From positions 4,446,501-4,510,500 of the forward strand of contig NZ_CP007451.1 in NCBI RefSeq assembly GCF_000626635.1: a stretch of 64,000 bases of DNA, given 5' to 3'. The DNA comes from Draconibacterium orientale. Its GTDB lineage: Bacteria > Bacteroidota > Bacteroidia > Bacteroidales > Prolixibacteraceae. The notes beneath the pieces were generated by a model, which had not been told where the DNA came from, made no database searches, and worked only from the letters and a program-made list of their open reading frames with translations. The position numbers were made by a program, and so were the translations under genes. Position 1 is the stretch's first letter; each line of letters starts with the position of its first letter. Positions 37,030 through 45,385 of the stretch are shown here, one piece after another.

Positions 37030-38114
37030 AAGTGACTCTTCGCCAACGGAAAAAGAATGGAAAAATAAGTTTGTACCTTGATTTTTACCACCAGGGAAAA
37101 CGCAAATTCGAGTATTTAAAGCTCTACCTTATTGAGAAACCTAAGAAAAAGGAAGACAAAACCCTGAATAAAAAAACATTGCAGTTAGCCGAAAGTATCC
37201 GGGCAAAAAGACAATTAGAAATACAGAACGGTTATTATGGTTTTAATGATGCCGAGAAAATTAATTCAAGCTTTCTGCTCTATTTTAAAGCCCTTGCAGA
37301 GAAACGCAGAGAAAGTGAAGGAAACTACGGCAACTGGTTAAGCTCATACAAACATTTAGAAAAGTGGCCCAAATCAGATGTTCGTTTTGCTGATATTGAC
37401 ACCGAATGGTTGGAAAACTTAAAGTATTACCTGGTGCATGAAGCTAAAACGAAGGACAAAAGAAACCTTTCAAAAAATTCGTGTTCCTCATATTTCAATA
37501 AAGTACGGGCTGCCTTAAAGCAGGCAGTAAAAGATGGAATTATTATTCGCAATCCGGCAGAAGATATTGGCGGAATAAAAGAAGCGGAAACCAAACGCGA
37601 ATTTTTAACACTCGAAGAACTAAGAACCGTTGTCGATACATACTGCGCAGTTGATGTACTAAAAAACGCATTCATTTTTAGTGCTTTTACCGGATTACGC
37701 TTTTCCGATATTCAAAAGTTAACTTGGTCGGAAATTCAACATTCAGAAGAAAACGGATATTATATACGTTTTAAGCAGAAAAAAACAGACGGACAGGAAA
37801 CCCTCCCCTTTTCAGAAGACGCATTAAGATTTACGGGAGAACCTAAAGAACGCGACCAATTAGTATTTAAGGACTTAACCTATAGCGATGCGAATAACTC
37901 AAAGCTCCGCGAATGGATGATTCGTGCAGGAATAGAAAAGCACATCACATTTCACAGTGCCAGGCACACATTTGCAACTTTGCAACTCACTTTAGGAACC
38001 GACATTTACACGGTTTCAAAGCTACTTGGACACAAAAGCCTGAAAACAACAGAAGTGTACGCAAAAATTATAGACCAGAAGAAAAAAGAAGCAGCTAACC
38101 GTATCAAACTATAA
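37026..38114 (+). CDS. int: tyrosine site-specific integrase
   Basis: The 362-aa recombinase has an N-terminal arm-binding domain, a SAM-like core-binding domain, and a catalytic domain with Arg225 (TGLRFSDI), His310 and Arg313 (HSARHTF), His336 (LGHKS) and nucleophile Tyr345 (TEVYAKI). The full catalytic set is present, so it should be active. It is the island integrase and its probable target is the adjacent mnmE 3' end. Its family is typical of Bacteroidota mobile elements. Confidence 0.92.
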   Translation: MKVTLRQRKKNGKISLYLDFYHQGKRKFEYLKLYLIEKPKKKEDKTLNKKTLQLAESIRAKRQLEIQNGYYGFNDAEKINSSFLLYFKALAEKRRESEGNYGNWLSSYKHLEKWPKSDVRFADIDTEWLENLKYYLVHEAKTKDKRNLSKNSCSSYFNKVRAALKQAVKDGIIIRNPAEDIGGIKEAETKREFLTLEELRTVVDTYCAVDVLKNAFIFSAFTGLRFSDIQKLTWSEIQHSEENGYYIRFKQKKTDGQETLPFSEDALRFTGEPKERDQLVFKDLTYSDANNSKLREWMIRAGIEKHITFHSARHTFATLQLTLGTDIYTVSKLLGHKSLKTTEVYAKIIDQKKKEAANRIKL

Positions 38115-38118
38115 ACTA

Positions 38119-39129
38119 ATGAAAAATCAATTCACTACGCTTGATCAGATCCTTTACAAAGGAATGAGACCTTGGCTACCTGCAAATAATCCTGATGAAA
38201 AATTTGCCTCACTAATTTCTGGCATCCATCAGGTTGAACCTAACTACTCTCCCGGTTTTGAAATAAAGTTTGAGCGACCTTTCAACAACAAAACAAAATA
38301 CTATGCAAAATTCATTCAGAATGAATCGATAAAAACGATAAACGGCTTACTGGATAGTCTGCAGGAAGATGACACTCCACAACTAATTAAATACCGTTTA
38401 AACGATACTTTAAACAAAAAACTTAAAACGAAGCTCAAGGACATTGGCAACATTATCAAAGAGCAACAGTTTGAACTTTCTTATATAAATCCAAGGAAAA
38501 CAACCTTCGATATTGACCAGGAACACAAAACAAACACTTTCGTGTTTCAGCTACTAAAAACAACATTAATTCATATCTACCTGGAAATACAGAATGTGCT
38601 TAAAGATTGGGTAAAAGATGAATTAATAATTGAAGACTTTTACTCTCAGTTACTTTTCGAGCCAATTCCTGATAAAACATACATTCAGGAAATCAAAACA
38701 ATTGAAATAGAACCTGCAAAAATTCAGAAGCAACCGGATAAGGGAGATATGGAGGTATCACTAAAATCTTTCACTTATAAGGATTTTCATAAAAACAGTG
38801 ATAAGCTAAACGACCTGTGCGATAGCTTAAAGAAATCTGGTTTTATTGACAGTACAACCACTGCAGCAAACTTCAAAAAAATCTTTTCTGGAAGAGAATT
38901 TACGATTCCTATTATATGGACCGGCAATCGTTCAGAGTTTTCTTACTTCATCAAACTCATTCACAACAACCATGAATTAGTGGTTAACCTAAAGCAAGAC
39001 CAATGGAAAGTTGCAGTAAATTGTTTTATAAAAGCAGACGGTTCCAAATTTCATACTAGCGACCGAAAACAGCAACGGCCATCCAAAACCGGTGATTTAT
39101 TAGACAAAGCTGTGGCCTTACTTTTTTAG
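38119..39129 (+). CDS. hypothetical protein of the island core
   Basis: I do not recognise this 336-aa protein. It starts 4 bp after the integrase, so it shares its transcript. It is rich in Lys, Asp and Asn, with a helical middle and a more strand-like C-terminal part near residues 260-300 (EFTIPIIWTGNRSEFSYFI). Proteins of this kind often accompany integrases in Bacteroidota elements. The 230 bp that follow (39130-39359) hold no gene. Confidence 0.7.
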   Translation: MKNQFTTLDQILYKGMRPWLPANNPDEKFASLISGIHQVEPNYSPGFEIKFERPFNNKTKYYAKFIQNESIKTINGLLDSLQEDDTPQLIKYRLNDTLNKKLKTKLKDIGNIIKEQQFELSYINPRKTTFDIDQEHKTNTFVFQLLKTTLIHIYLEIQNVLKDWVKDELIIEDFYSQLLFEPIPDKTYIQEIKTIEIEPAKIQKQPDKGDMEVSLKSFTYKDFHKNSDKLNDLCDSLKKSGFIDSTTTAANFKKIFSGREFTIPIIWTGNRSEFSYFIKLIHNNHELVVNLKQDQWKVAVNCFIKADGSKFHTSDRKQQRPSKTGDLLDKAVALLF

Positions 39130-39359
39130 CACTCGCCACTTTACACTCCTTTCCGTTTTCTTCCTTTTTTTACTATTCACTGAATTGCAAAAACGGCGAA
39201 TAGTAGTATTAATGCGCCCACTCGCCACTTGCCACTTTCCACGCCACCTCTCCAAAACGTTCATATTGCGCTCGTTTTCAGGATAATTTAGCCAATGTCT
39301 TTGAAAACCAAAGATGACTTTTGGCCAGAAGTCCATGTTTTATTCAAATCCGTAATATC

Positions 39360-39662
39360 ATGGACGAGATTATTTTGACAAAACTTAACAGCATTGAGAA
39401 GATGCTGATGGAGCAGAATATGCTCAAAAAAGAAGTTCTAACATTTAACGAAGCTGCCATTTATTTAGAGGTATCGCACTCACACCTCTACAAAATGACC
39501 AGTACCGGCGTTGTTCCATCGTACAAGCCTAACGGCAAAAAATTGTACTTCAATCGCAAGGAGTTAGACAACTGGCTGTTGTCGAACAGACAAAGTTCAT
39601 TGGAAGAGATTGACCAGCAGGCCGCTGACTACCTCATCAAAAAAGGGAGGGTAAAGCTATGA
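39360..39662 (+). CDS. helix-turn-helix (excisionase/MerR-like) protein
   Basis: The 100-aa protein has a helix-turn-helix of the excisionase class (LTFNEAAIYLEVSHSHLYKMTSTGVVPSYKPNGKKLYFNRKEL). Such proteins bend DNA or regulate element genes. I start it at ATG 39360 and not at a TTG 39 bp upstream. It overlaps the next gene by 4 bp. Confidence 0.8.
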   Translation: MDEIILTKLNSIEKMLMEQNMLKKEVLTFNEAAIYLEVSHSHLYKMTSTGVVPSYKPNGKKLYFNRKELDNWLLSNRQSSLEEIDQQAADYLIKKGRVKL

Positions 39663-39952
39663 TGGAGATAACGCAATTGCTACTGGAACTTTCCAGCGCT
39701 ATTAAAGAAATCAAAGCGCATTTGCTGGTACTAAAACAAACCAGAACGGAGAAGTTCAAACAAGCCTGGATCGACGGGCAGGAAGTTATGCTGGCTCTCA
39801 GTATAAGTAAACGAACGTTACAGTCCCTGCGGGATGCCGGAACTCTTCCCTACTCACGGATTAATGGCAAGTTCTATTACAAGGTTGCTGACCTCGAAAA
39901 GCTCCTGGAAAGCAACTATTCCCAAAACCTTAAAAATGAAAGCCATGATTAA
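39659..39952 (+). CDS. second small helix-turn-helix protein
   Basis: The 97-aa protein has an N-terminal helix and a winged HTH from residue 40 (MLALSISKRTLQSLRDAGTLPYSRINGKFYYKVADLEKLL). It follows the first HTH gene in an overlapping ATGATG arrangement. Paired HTH genes like these are common ahead of the VirE-N gene in Bacteroidota integrative elements. Confidence 0.8.
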   Translation: MMEITQLLLELSSAIKEIKAHLLVLKQTRTEKFKQAWIDGQEVMLALSISKRTLQSLRDAGTLPYSRINGKFYYKVADLEKLLESNYSQNLKNESHD

Positions 39953-40892
39953 GGAAAAGGACATTTTAGACTTGACACATTACGGGCTAAATATTTATGC
40001 GCACATACTGCGGGAATATTACCCCGGAGAAACAGTGATTCAGCTTTCCGGCAAAGAATGTAAACCGGCTAAGAATCCTTTTAACGATGATAAGCACACC
40101 TTAAAGCTAATCAACCAGGAGTGGGTATTTAATTATAATGATACAGAGCTACCCGATTTTTCGGGTACTCCTTTCGACTTTGCCGAACTGCATTACAAGC
40201 TTTCAGGCGGCGAACTCCGGGAGAAACTGAATAAGGAATTAAATCTTCGCATCGACGAAAAGCACTTTTACAGCAATCGTAGTTTGCCGGACCAGGCAAA
40301 AACAACTGAAGTAAAATCGGAGGTGCAAATTCCCATATTCAGCTATTTCAATGCTCCGGTAAAGAATATTAACCCCAAGAAAAACCTAAGATTAATTGAC
40401 GTTTACTACCTGATTAAATCTACCGAATATAGTTCTATAACAGATCAGCTAAGAGCTATTCCGGGCAAAGGTGAAGCACGAAAATTCAAGGCATCAAAAT
40501 TTGACTATGTCACATTCTCCGGGACATTTTCCAAAAGGAGCGACAAAGCCTTGGTTAATCATTCAGGTTTGCTGACAATCGATTTTGATCATATTTCCAA
40601 TCTACAGCAGTTGAAAGAGCAACTACTGGAAGATGAATACTTCGAAACGGAACTACTCTTTGTCTCCCCTTCCGGCGATGGTTTAAAGTGGATTATACCT
40701 ATTGATATAACCGAAGCTACACACCAAAACTTCTTTCAGGCTATTGCTAACTATATCAGGGAAGCTTACCAACTGGAAGTGGACAAATCGGGTAAAGATG
40801 TTTCCCGTGCTTGCTTTCTGCCTCATGATCCGGAGGCATACATAAATCCGAAATATTTAAACCCTAAAATTAAAAAAGATGAAACAAAATAA
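39936..40892 (+). CDS. VirE N-terminal/BT4734-like domain protein
   Basis: The protein (about 318 aa) matches the VirE-N/BT4734-like domain common to Bacteroidota integrative elements: FSGTFSKRSDKALVNHSGLLTIDFD and SPSGDGLKWIIPID, resembling primase-polymerase (AEP-like) folds. It may prime element DNA replication. I start it at ATG 39936 (ATG 39945 also possible), overlapping the HTH gene; the long open frame from 39834 gives a spurious extension. Confidence 0.75.
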   Translation: MKAMIKEKDILDLTHYGLNIYAHILREYYPGETVIQLSGKECKPAKNPFNDDKHTLKLINQEWVFNYNDTELPDFSGTPFDFAELHYKLSGGELREKLNKELNLRIDEKHFYSNRSLPDQAKTTEVKSEVQIPIFSYFNAPVKNINPKKNLRLIDVYYLIKSTEYSSITDQLRAIPGKGEARKFKASKFDYVTFSGTFSKRSDKALVNHSGLLTIDFDHISNLQQLKEQLLEDEYFETELLFVSPSGDGLKWIIPIDITEATHQNFFQAIANYIREAYQLEVDKSGKDVSRACFLPHDPEAYINPKYLNPKIKKDETK

Positions 40893-41031
40893 ATTTCTCG
40901 CACTATTAAAAACAATGCTTCAAAAAGCACCGTCAGTACTCCATCCGCTGTGGTGGGTAGTAATTCCATTTCTACTCTACTATGTTATCGAAATGTTCAA
41001 GTATTCAATGTTCACACCAATAATATTGTAA
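40879..41031 (+). CDS. 50-aa small membrane protein
   Basis: A short ORF starts 14 bp before the stop of the VirE-N gene and ends 2 bp before the next start. The encoded peptide has a basic N-terminus (MKQNKFLALLKTMLQK) and one membrane segment (residues 24-37, LWWVVIPFLLYYVI). The tight packing supports that it is real. Function unknown; it could be a small toxin, a holin-like peptide or a helper of element maintenance. Confidence 0.5.
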   Translation: MKQNKFLALLKTMLQKAPSVLHPLWWVVIPFLLYYVIEMFKYSMFTPIIL

Positions 41032-41033
41032 CG

Positions 41034-42866
41034 ATGAAAAAGAAATTCGATATACAACATTGGATGCAACAATCCGAACCGGAACAAAACCTGCCAGGGT
41101 CTAAAAGACCCGGCAGCGTTTCCAAGTCCCTTTCAGAGCCTGTCCAGAACTTAATTCGGAAGGATTTAGGGGTAACCGACGTTGAAACCATTATTCAACG
41201 CCTCGAATCTGCTCATACCGATATTACCGCCAGTTATCCCGACTGGCGGGATATTGGTTTCGCCTTTGCCGATAAATTTGGCAAAGCTGGCCGCGAATAT
41301 TTTCACCGTGTCAGCCGTTACTATCCGGGCTATTCGCAAAGTGATTGCAACAAACAATACGACAAATGCCTAAAATCCTCCGGCCACGGAGTAACCATTA
41401 AAAGCTTTTTCCACCTGGCCCAACAAGCCGGAATTAGTTTGGTGACCACTCAGCAAAGAACAAATCCGTCAGCGTCTATAAAACCTGACGGCGTTTCCAA
41501 GTCCCCTTCAGAGCATGTCCCGAAATTGATTCGGGAGGATTTAGGGGTAAATGAAGAGCCAATCTTCAACACACCAAGAATACCATCCGAAGTTTATTCT
41601 CAGCTACCCGAAATTCTTCGGGATAGCTGCGAAATGTTCGCCGATGCTATCGAAAAGGACGTATTCCTTATTGGTGCAATTGCCGTAATCAGCGGAAGTC
41701 TGCCCAACATTGAAGGCATTTATTTCGACGAGCCACATTCAGCACATCTTTATTCATTCATAACGGCTCCTGCTGGCTCCGGGAAAGGGAAACTAAAATG
41801 GGCTAAATTCTTTGGATTAAGAATCCATAAAACCATGGTCGAGCAATCTATTCGGGAGAAAGAAGACTATGAACAGGAAATGGAGAACTACAACAACCTA
41901 AACAAAAACCAGCGACAGGGAGTGGAGCGGCCAAGAGAACCAAAACGGAAGATGTTTTATATCCCGGCCAACAGTAGTGCATCAGCTTTTATCCAGGCAC
42001 TGTCCGACAACAATTTCAAAGGCATAATCTTCGAGACCGAAGCAGACACTTTAGCCGGAACATTAAAACAGGATTGGGGAAACTTTAGCGATGTACTGCG
42101 TAAAGCATTCCATCACGAAAGCACCAATATGTTTCGCCGTAAAGACAATGAACACATTGAGGTGGAAGATCCGCACCTGGCAATCGTACTTTCCGGTACA
42201 CCAAAGCAAGTGCATAACATGATGCCCGATGTCGAAAACGGCTTATTCAGCCGCTTTCTCTACTATGCGTTCGAGGATTACAGCGACTTTAAAAATCCCT
42301 TTATTTCCCATCAAAAGGTTAACTACACCGATTTTTTTGAAGCAAAGGGAGAACAAATGTACGATCTCTATCAAACCCTGGCGGACCAACCCTCCCCTTT
42401 TGAATTTCGATTTACAGCCGAACAAGGCGAAGTTTTCACAGAAGAATTCAACGCGCTGTATAAACGAAATAGAATGCTTCTGGGAAACGATTTCAACGCG
42501 AATAGCCGACGGTTGGGATTGATAACTTTTCGTATCGCAATGGTGCTTCGCACCCTTCGCATACTTGAAGACGGCGACTATTCCAATCCGCTTATTTGCA
42601 ATGAGACTGATTTTCAAACAGCCATCCAAATAGCCTTCACACTGGAAAAACATGCAATCGCTGTTTTCCAGAATCTGCCTAACAACAATTTGAAAGGCGT
42701 TAAATTGAAATTCTACAACGCCCTGCCCGATAATTTCAACCGGCAGGATTATTTGTCTGTAGCAAAAGACCTCAACATTAAAGAAAAGACCGCAGAAAAA
42801 TACATCGGTCAATTCAAAGGAAATGACCTGTTGGATCATGAGCATAATCACTATAAGAAGAAATAA
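41034..42866 (+). CDS. DUF3987/PriCT-2-like protein of the element
   Basis: The 610-aa protein has an N-terminal part with WRDIGFAFADKFGKAGREYFHRVSRYYPGY, typical of PriCT-2, and a large DUF3987 helicase-like domain with a Walker-like APAGSGKGK. It is thought to serve in element replication. ATG 41034 fits; the frame extends 84 bp upstream without reason. Two similar segments, VSKSLSEPVQNLIRKDLGV and VSKSPSEHVPKLIREDLGV, lie at residues 24-42 and 156-174 and look like a repeat inserted in frame. Confidence 0.75.
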   Translation: MKKKFDIQHWMQQSEPEQNLPGSKRPGSVSKSLSEPVQNLIRKDLGVTDVETIIQRLESAHTDITASYPDWRDIGFAFADKFGKAGREYFHRVSRYYPGYSQSDCNKQYDKCLKSSGHGVTIKSFFHLAQQAGISLVTTQQRTNPSASIKPDGVSKSPSEHVPKLIREDLGVNEEPIFNTPRIPSEVYSQLPEILRDSCEMFADAIEKDVFLIGAIAVISGSLPNIEGIYFDEPHSAHLYSFITAPAGSGKGKLKWAKFFGLRIHKTMVEQSIREKEDYEQEMENYNNLNKNQRQGVERPREPKRKMFYIPANSSASAFIQALSDNNFKGIIFETEADTLAGTLKQDWGNFSDVLRKAFHHESTNMFRRKDNEHIEVEDPHLAIVLSGTPKQVHNMMPDVENGLFSRFLYYAFEDYSDFKNPFISHQKVNYTDFFEAKGEQMYDLYQTLADQPSPFEFRFTAEQGEVFTEEFNALYKRNRMLLGNDFNANSRRLGLITFRIAMVLRTLRILEDGDYSNPLICNETDFQTAIQIAFTLEKHAIAVFQNLPNNNLKGVKLKFYNALPDNFNRQDYLSVAKDLNIKEKTAEKYIGQFKGNDLLDHEHNHYKKK

Positions 42867-42960
42867 AGGTAAAATGAGACAAATAATATTTTGAATTAAC
42901 ATCGTATAAAATTATCTTCATCGATTAATGCTCAACATGCTAATTTTATTAAACAATATT

Positions 42961-43300
42961 GCGGTGAAGGGCTGAAATGTACGTTTTAGGGTAGATTCGT
43001 TCTTGCGTAGCTTTAAAAGCGGCTACGGTAGAGGTATTTTACAAATCCAAATCCAGTAGGTTGAAATATTACCTATGGACATTGGAACTAGTGAAAACAC
43101 CACCTGTACAATGTATAGGAGTTTCTCTAAAGTCATTATTTGAGTTGATTTCATGTTGTTGAGATTAATACATAAATATACGACAAATATTAACCCAGCT
43201 TGAATTGAGGCGTCGCGATTCTTCCGAATAAGAATCCGTCGAAAAGAGCATGTACATTTCTTTAGCACTGCCTCGTAGCTGTCCTTCACCGCTCTTTTTT
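42961..43300 (+). ncRNA. structured RNA preceding the reverse transcriptase
   Basis: The ends of this 340-bp region pair: GCGGTGAAGG (42961-42970) with CCTTCACCGC (43283-43292), and GAAATGTAC (42974-42982) with GTACATTTC (43252-43260), both perfect. Inside are CGTAGC/GCTACG (43006-43027), CCTAT-ACATTG/CAATGTATAGG (43071-43120 area) and GATTCTT/AAGAATC (43217-43236). AAAAGAGC (43242-43249) can instead pair with GCTCTTTT (43291-43298) to form a terminator. This layout (closing stem, internal hairpins, terminator, RT just after) is as for RT-linked RNAs of defence systems. It is not a protein gene; an ATG at 43250 falls inside it. Confidence 0.7.
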
Positions 43301-43304
43301 ACCT

Positions 43305-44851
43305 ATGGCCGCAACAAAAAAAAGGATTGGTTCAAACTAAAAGGATACCCCCATATTGGATACCCTTTAAATTACTCCGACCGTTATAAATGGATTCAAC
43401 GGTATATTACTGATCCTGAAAAAATCGCCAGCCATTCTTTTCTCCCTTTCATTCATAAAACATCAAAAGTCAGACGATTTAGAAAAGAATACAATGAAGA
43501 TACTGGTGAATTAATTACGAAAATCGTAAATGGCAAACACCAAAACCGTGATAACTCAACAAAACCACGAGAATTATATTGTGCCTCACATATCGACTCA
43601 TTAATATACAGTTATTATGCTTTCAAATTAGGGAAGTATTACGAGGAAAAGGTTATCGAATTAGATATTCCCGATGTAGCAACGGCTTATCGTACAATTC
43701 CATGCACCAAAGAAACACAGCTTGGGAAGAATAAATGTAACATCGATTTTGCCAACGATGTGTTCGAATTTATCAGCAATTTTCCACAACAAGAATTTGT
43801 TACAATAACCTTCGACATTAAGGGCTTCTTCGATGAACTTAACCATAAAAAGTTAAGAGAAAATTGGATAGAAGTTTTGAACGACCATCAACTTCCTCCA
43901 GACCATTTCAATCTGTATAAAAACATAACCCGTTTTGCATATGTTGATCTTATTGATCTTTTCGAAGCTTTTAAAAACCAAATAATTACTCAAAAAAGAA
44001 CGAAGGATGGATTTTATGGGCCTATCAAAAAGAAAAGGGTATCAAAGATCCGGTTCTTAAGAAATCAAAATGCCATAGCTTTTTGCTCCAAAGAAGATTT
44101 TTTGCAGAGAAAAGGGAAACTGGTAAAAAATAAGCGATATGTAAAAAAAGATGGAAAGACAATCACTCGTAACTATGGTATCCCACAAGGTTCTCCCATT
44201 AGCTCAGTTCTTGCAAATATCTACATGATAAATTTCGATAAAAAGATTAATGATTTTGTTAAATCTGTCAATGGACTATACAATCGTTACTCTGACGATA
44301 TGGTTGTAGTTGTTCCTAAAGCTCACAAAACTAGAGTTATCCAATTAATGAAAATCGCCATAGATGAAAGCGATCTCCAAATTCAGGATGAAAAAACACA
44401 GATATTTCATTTTAAAAGGGAAAAGAATCGATTGGTTTGTGGGCAGGAGTTTAATAAAGTTATCAATTGGCATAAAAACTTAATTTACCTGGGATTTGAA
44501 TTTGATGGAGAAACCGTTCTTTTAAAATCGGCTAGCCTTTCTGGCTACTATCGAAAAATGAAAAGAAATATCAATCGTTCAAATTTCTATGTAAAACACA
44601 TCCGAAATAATACGAGAGGAATACTTTTTAAAAGTCGAATATTGAAGAAGTTTTCATATGTGGGAGCCAAACGACGTAGAATATGGAAATACAATCCAAA
44701 TACAAATCAATATACTAAATCTGATAGATATGATTGGGGAAACTTTCTTTCCTATGCTTATAAGGCCTCTCGGGTTATGATGAATAACAAAATTAAGAAA
44801 CAAACAGCAGGTCACTGGAACAAAATACATAACCTAATCAAAGACATCTAA
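43305..44851 (+). CDS. defence-type reverse transcriptase (one apparent indel at start)
   Basis: The protein has the RT palm motifs: TFDIKGFFDELNHKKL (motif A), GIPQGSPISSVLANIYM (motif B), YSDD (motif C), then LGFEFDGETVLLKSASLSGYYRKMKR (thumb). Length near 515 aa, an N-terminal extension with LKGYPHIGYP and SHIDSLIYSYYA, and a structured RNA just upstream suggest an ncRNA-dependent DRT-class defence RT rather than a group II intron (no maturase or endonuclease domain) or a typical retron (too long). The ATG at 43305 lies just beyond the terminator but is out of frame by one; eight A (43316-43323) instead of nine explains it. Otherwise the frame opens at ATG 43250 inside the RNA. Confidence 0.82.
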
Positions 44852-45089
44852 CACATAGGAGTATAAAATCTATTAAGCTGCAACCAGTGAATATCTTATC
44901 ACATTTTAATGAAGCAGGAAATAGAAAACAGCGGATTCATAGGAAATAAATGCTGAGCGTAGTCGAAGTATCCTATGTTTCCTACACTTCCCCTCTCCGA
45001 TGTTAATAACTCTCTTTCTTTTTCTTGTTTATATTTAGCTTTCATTTAGTACATTAGCCAAAAACTGACAAGTCAAGAACCATTTTATT
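44852..45089. promoter_or_regulatory. gap upstream of the defence operon with a small operator
   Basis: This 238-bp gap has no gene. It contains the sequence TGAGCGTAGTCGAAG (44954-44968), a motif typical of dispersed Bacteroidota palindromic repeats. TGAC-AA-GTCA (45066-45075) is an inverted repeat 15 bp before the XRE start that resembles a controller-protein site. No clear TAnnTTTG box is seen; TATATTTA at 45033-45040 is the nearest. Confidence 0.4.
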
Positions 45090-45374
45090 ATGTTTTTAGG
45101 CAAACGCATTAAAGAACTCCGGGAAGAGAGGCAACTACTTCAACGCCAATTGGCTGCCGATTTGGAGATTGATACTCCTATGTACAGCAAAATTGAACGT
45201 GGCGAAAGGAATGCCAAACGCGAACAAGTTCTAAAATTAGCCAAACTGCTTAATGCCAATAAAGACGAGTTATTGACATTGTGGCTGGCGGGTCAGGTTA
45301 ATAATATTATAAAAGATGAAGATTTAGGCATGAATGCCCTTGAATTTTTAATTCGTTCAAAAACAACAAAATAG
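45090..45374 (+). CDS. XRE-family regulator, controller-protein-like
   Basis: The 94-aa protein has an XRE helix-turn-helix (LGKRIKELREERQLLQRQLAADLEIDTPMYSKIERGERNAKREQVLKLAKLL) and a short C-terminal part. In Bacteroidota such proteins head restriction-modification loci and control their own transcription. It lies 11 bp before the helicase gene and is the first gene of the 18.9 kb run, so it probably regulates the whole operon. Confidence 0.85.
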   Translation: MFLGKRIKELREERQLLQRQLAADLEIDTPMYSKIERGERNAKREQVLKLAKLLNANKDELLTLWLAGQVNNIIKDEDLGMNALEFLIRSKTTK

Positions 45375-45385
45375 TAAGAATACTA

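Noticed and set aside
39834-39935. Upstream extension of the VirE-N gene
   Set aside because: It overlaps the HTH gene in a different frame and has no homologous-looking residues; ATG 39936 is better.
43250-43304. ATG 43250 as the real start of the reverse transcriptase
   Set aside because: It lies inside the closing stem and terminator of the upstream RNA; the better ATG at 43305 is out of frame only by one base in a run of A.
43305-44851. Group II intron or typical retron RT
   Set aside because: No maturase or HNH domain follows, and 515 residues exceed the usual retron RT of 300-400 residues.
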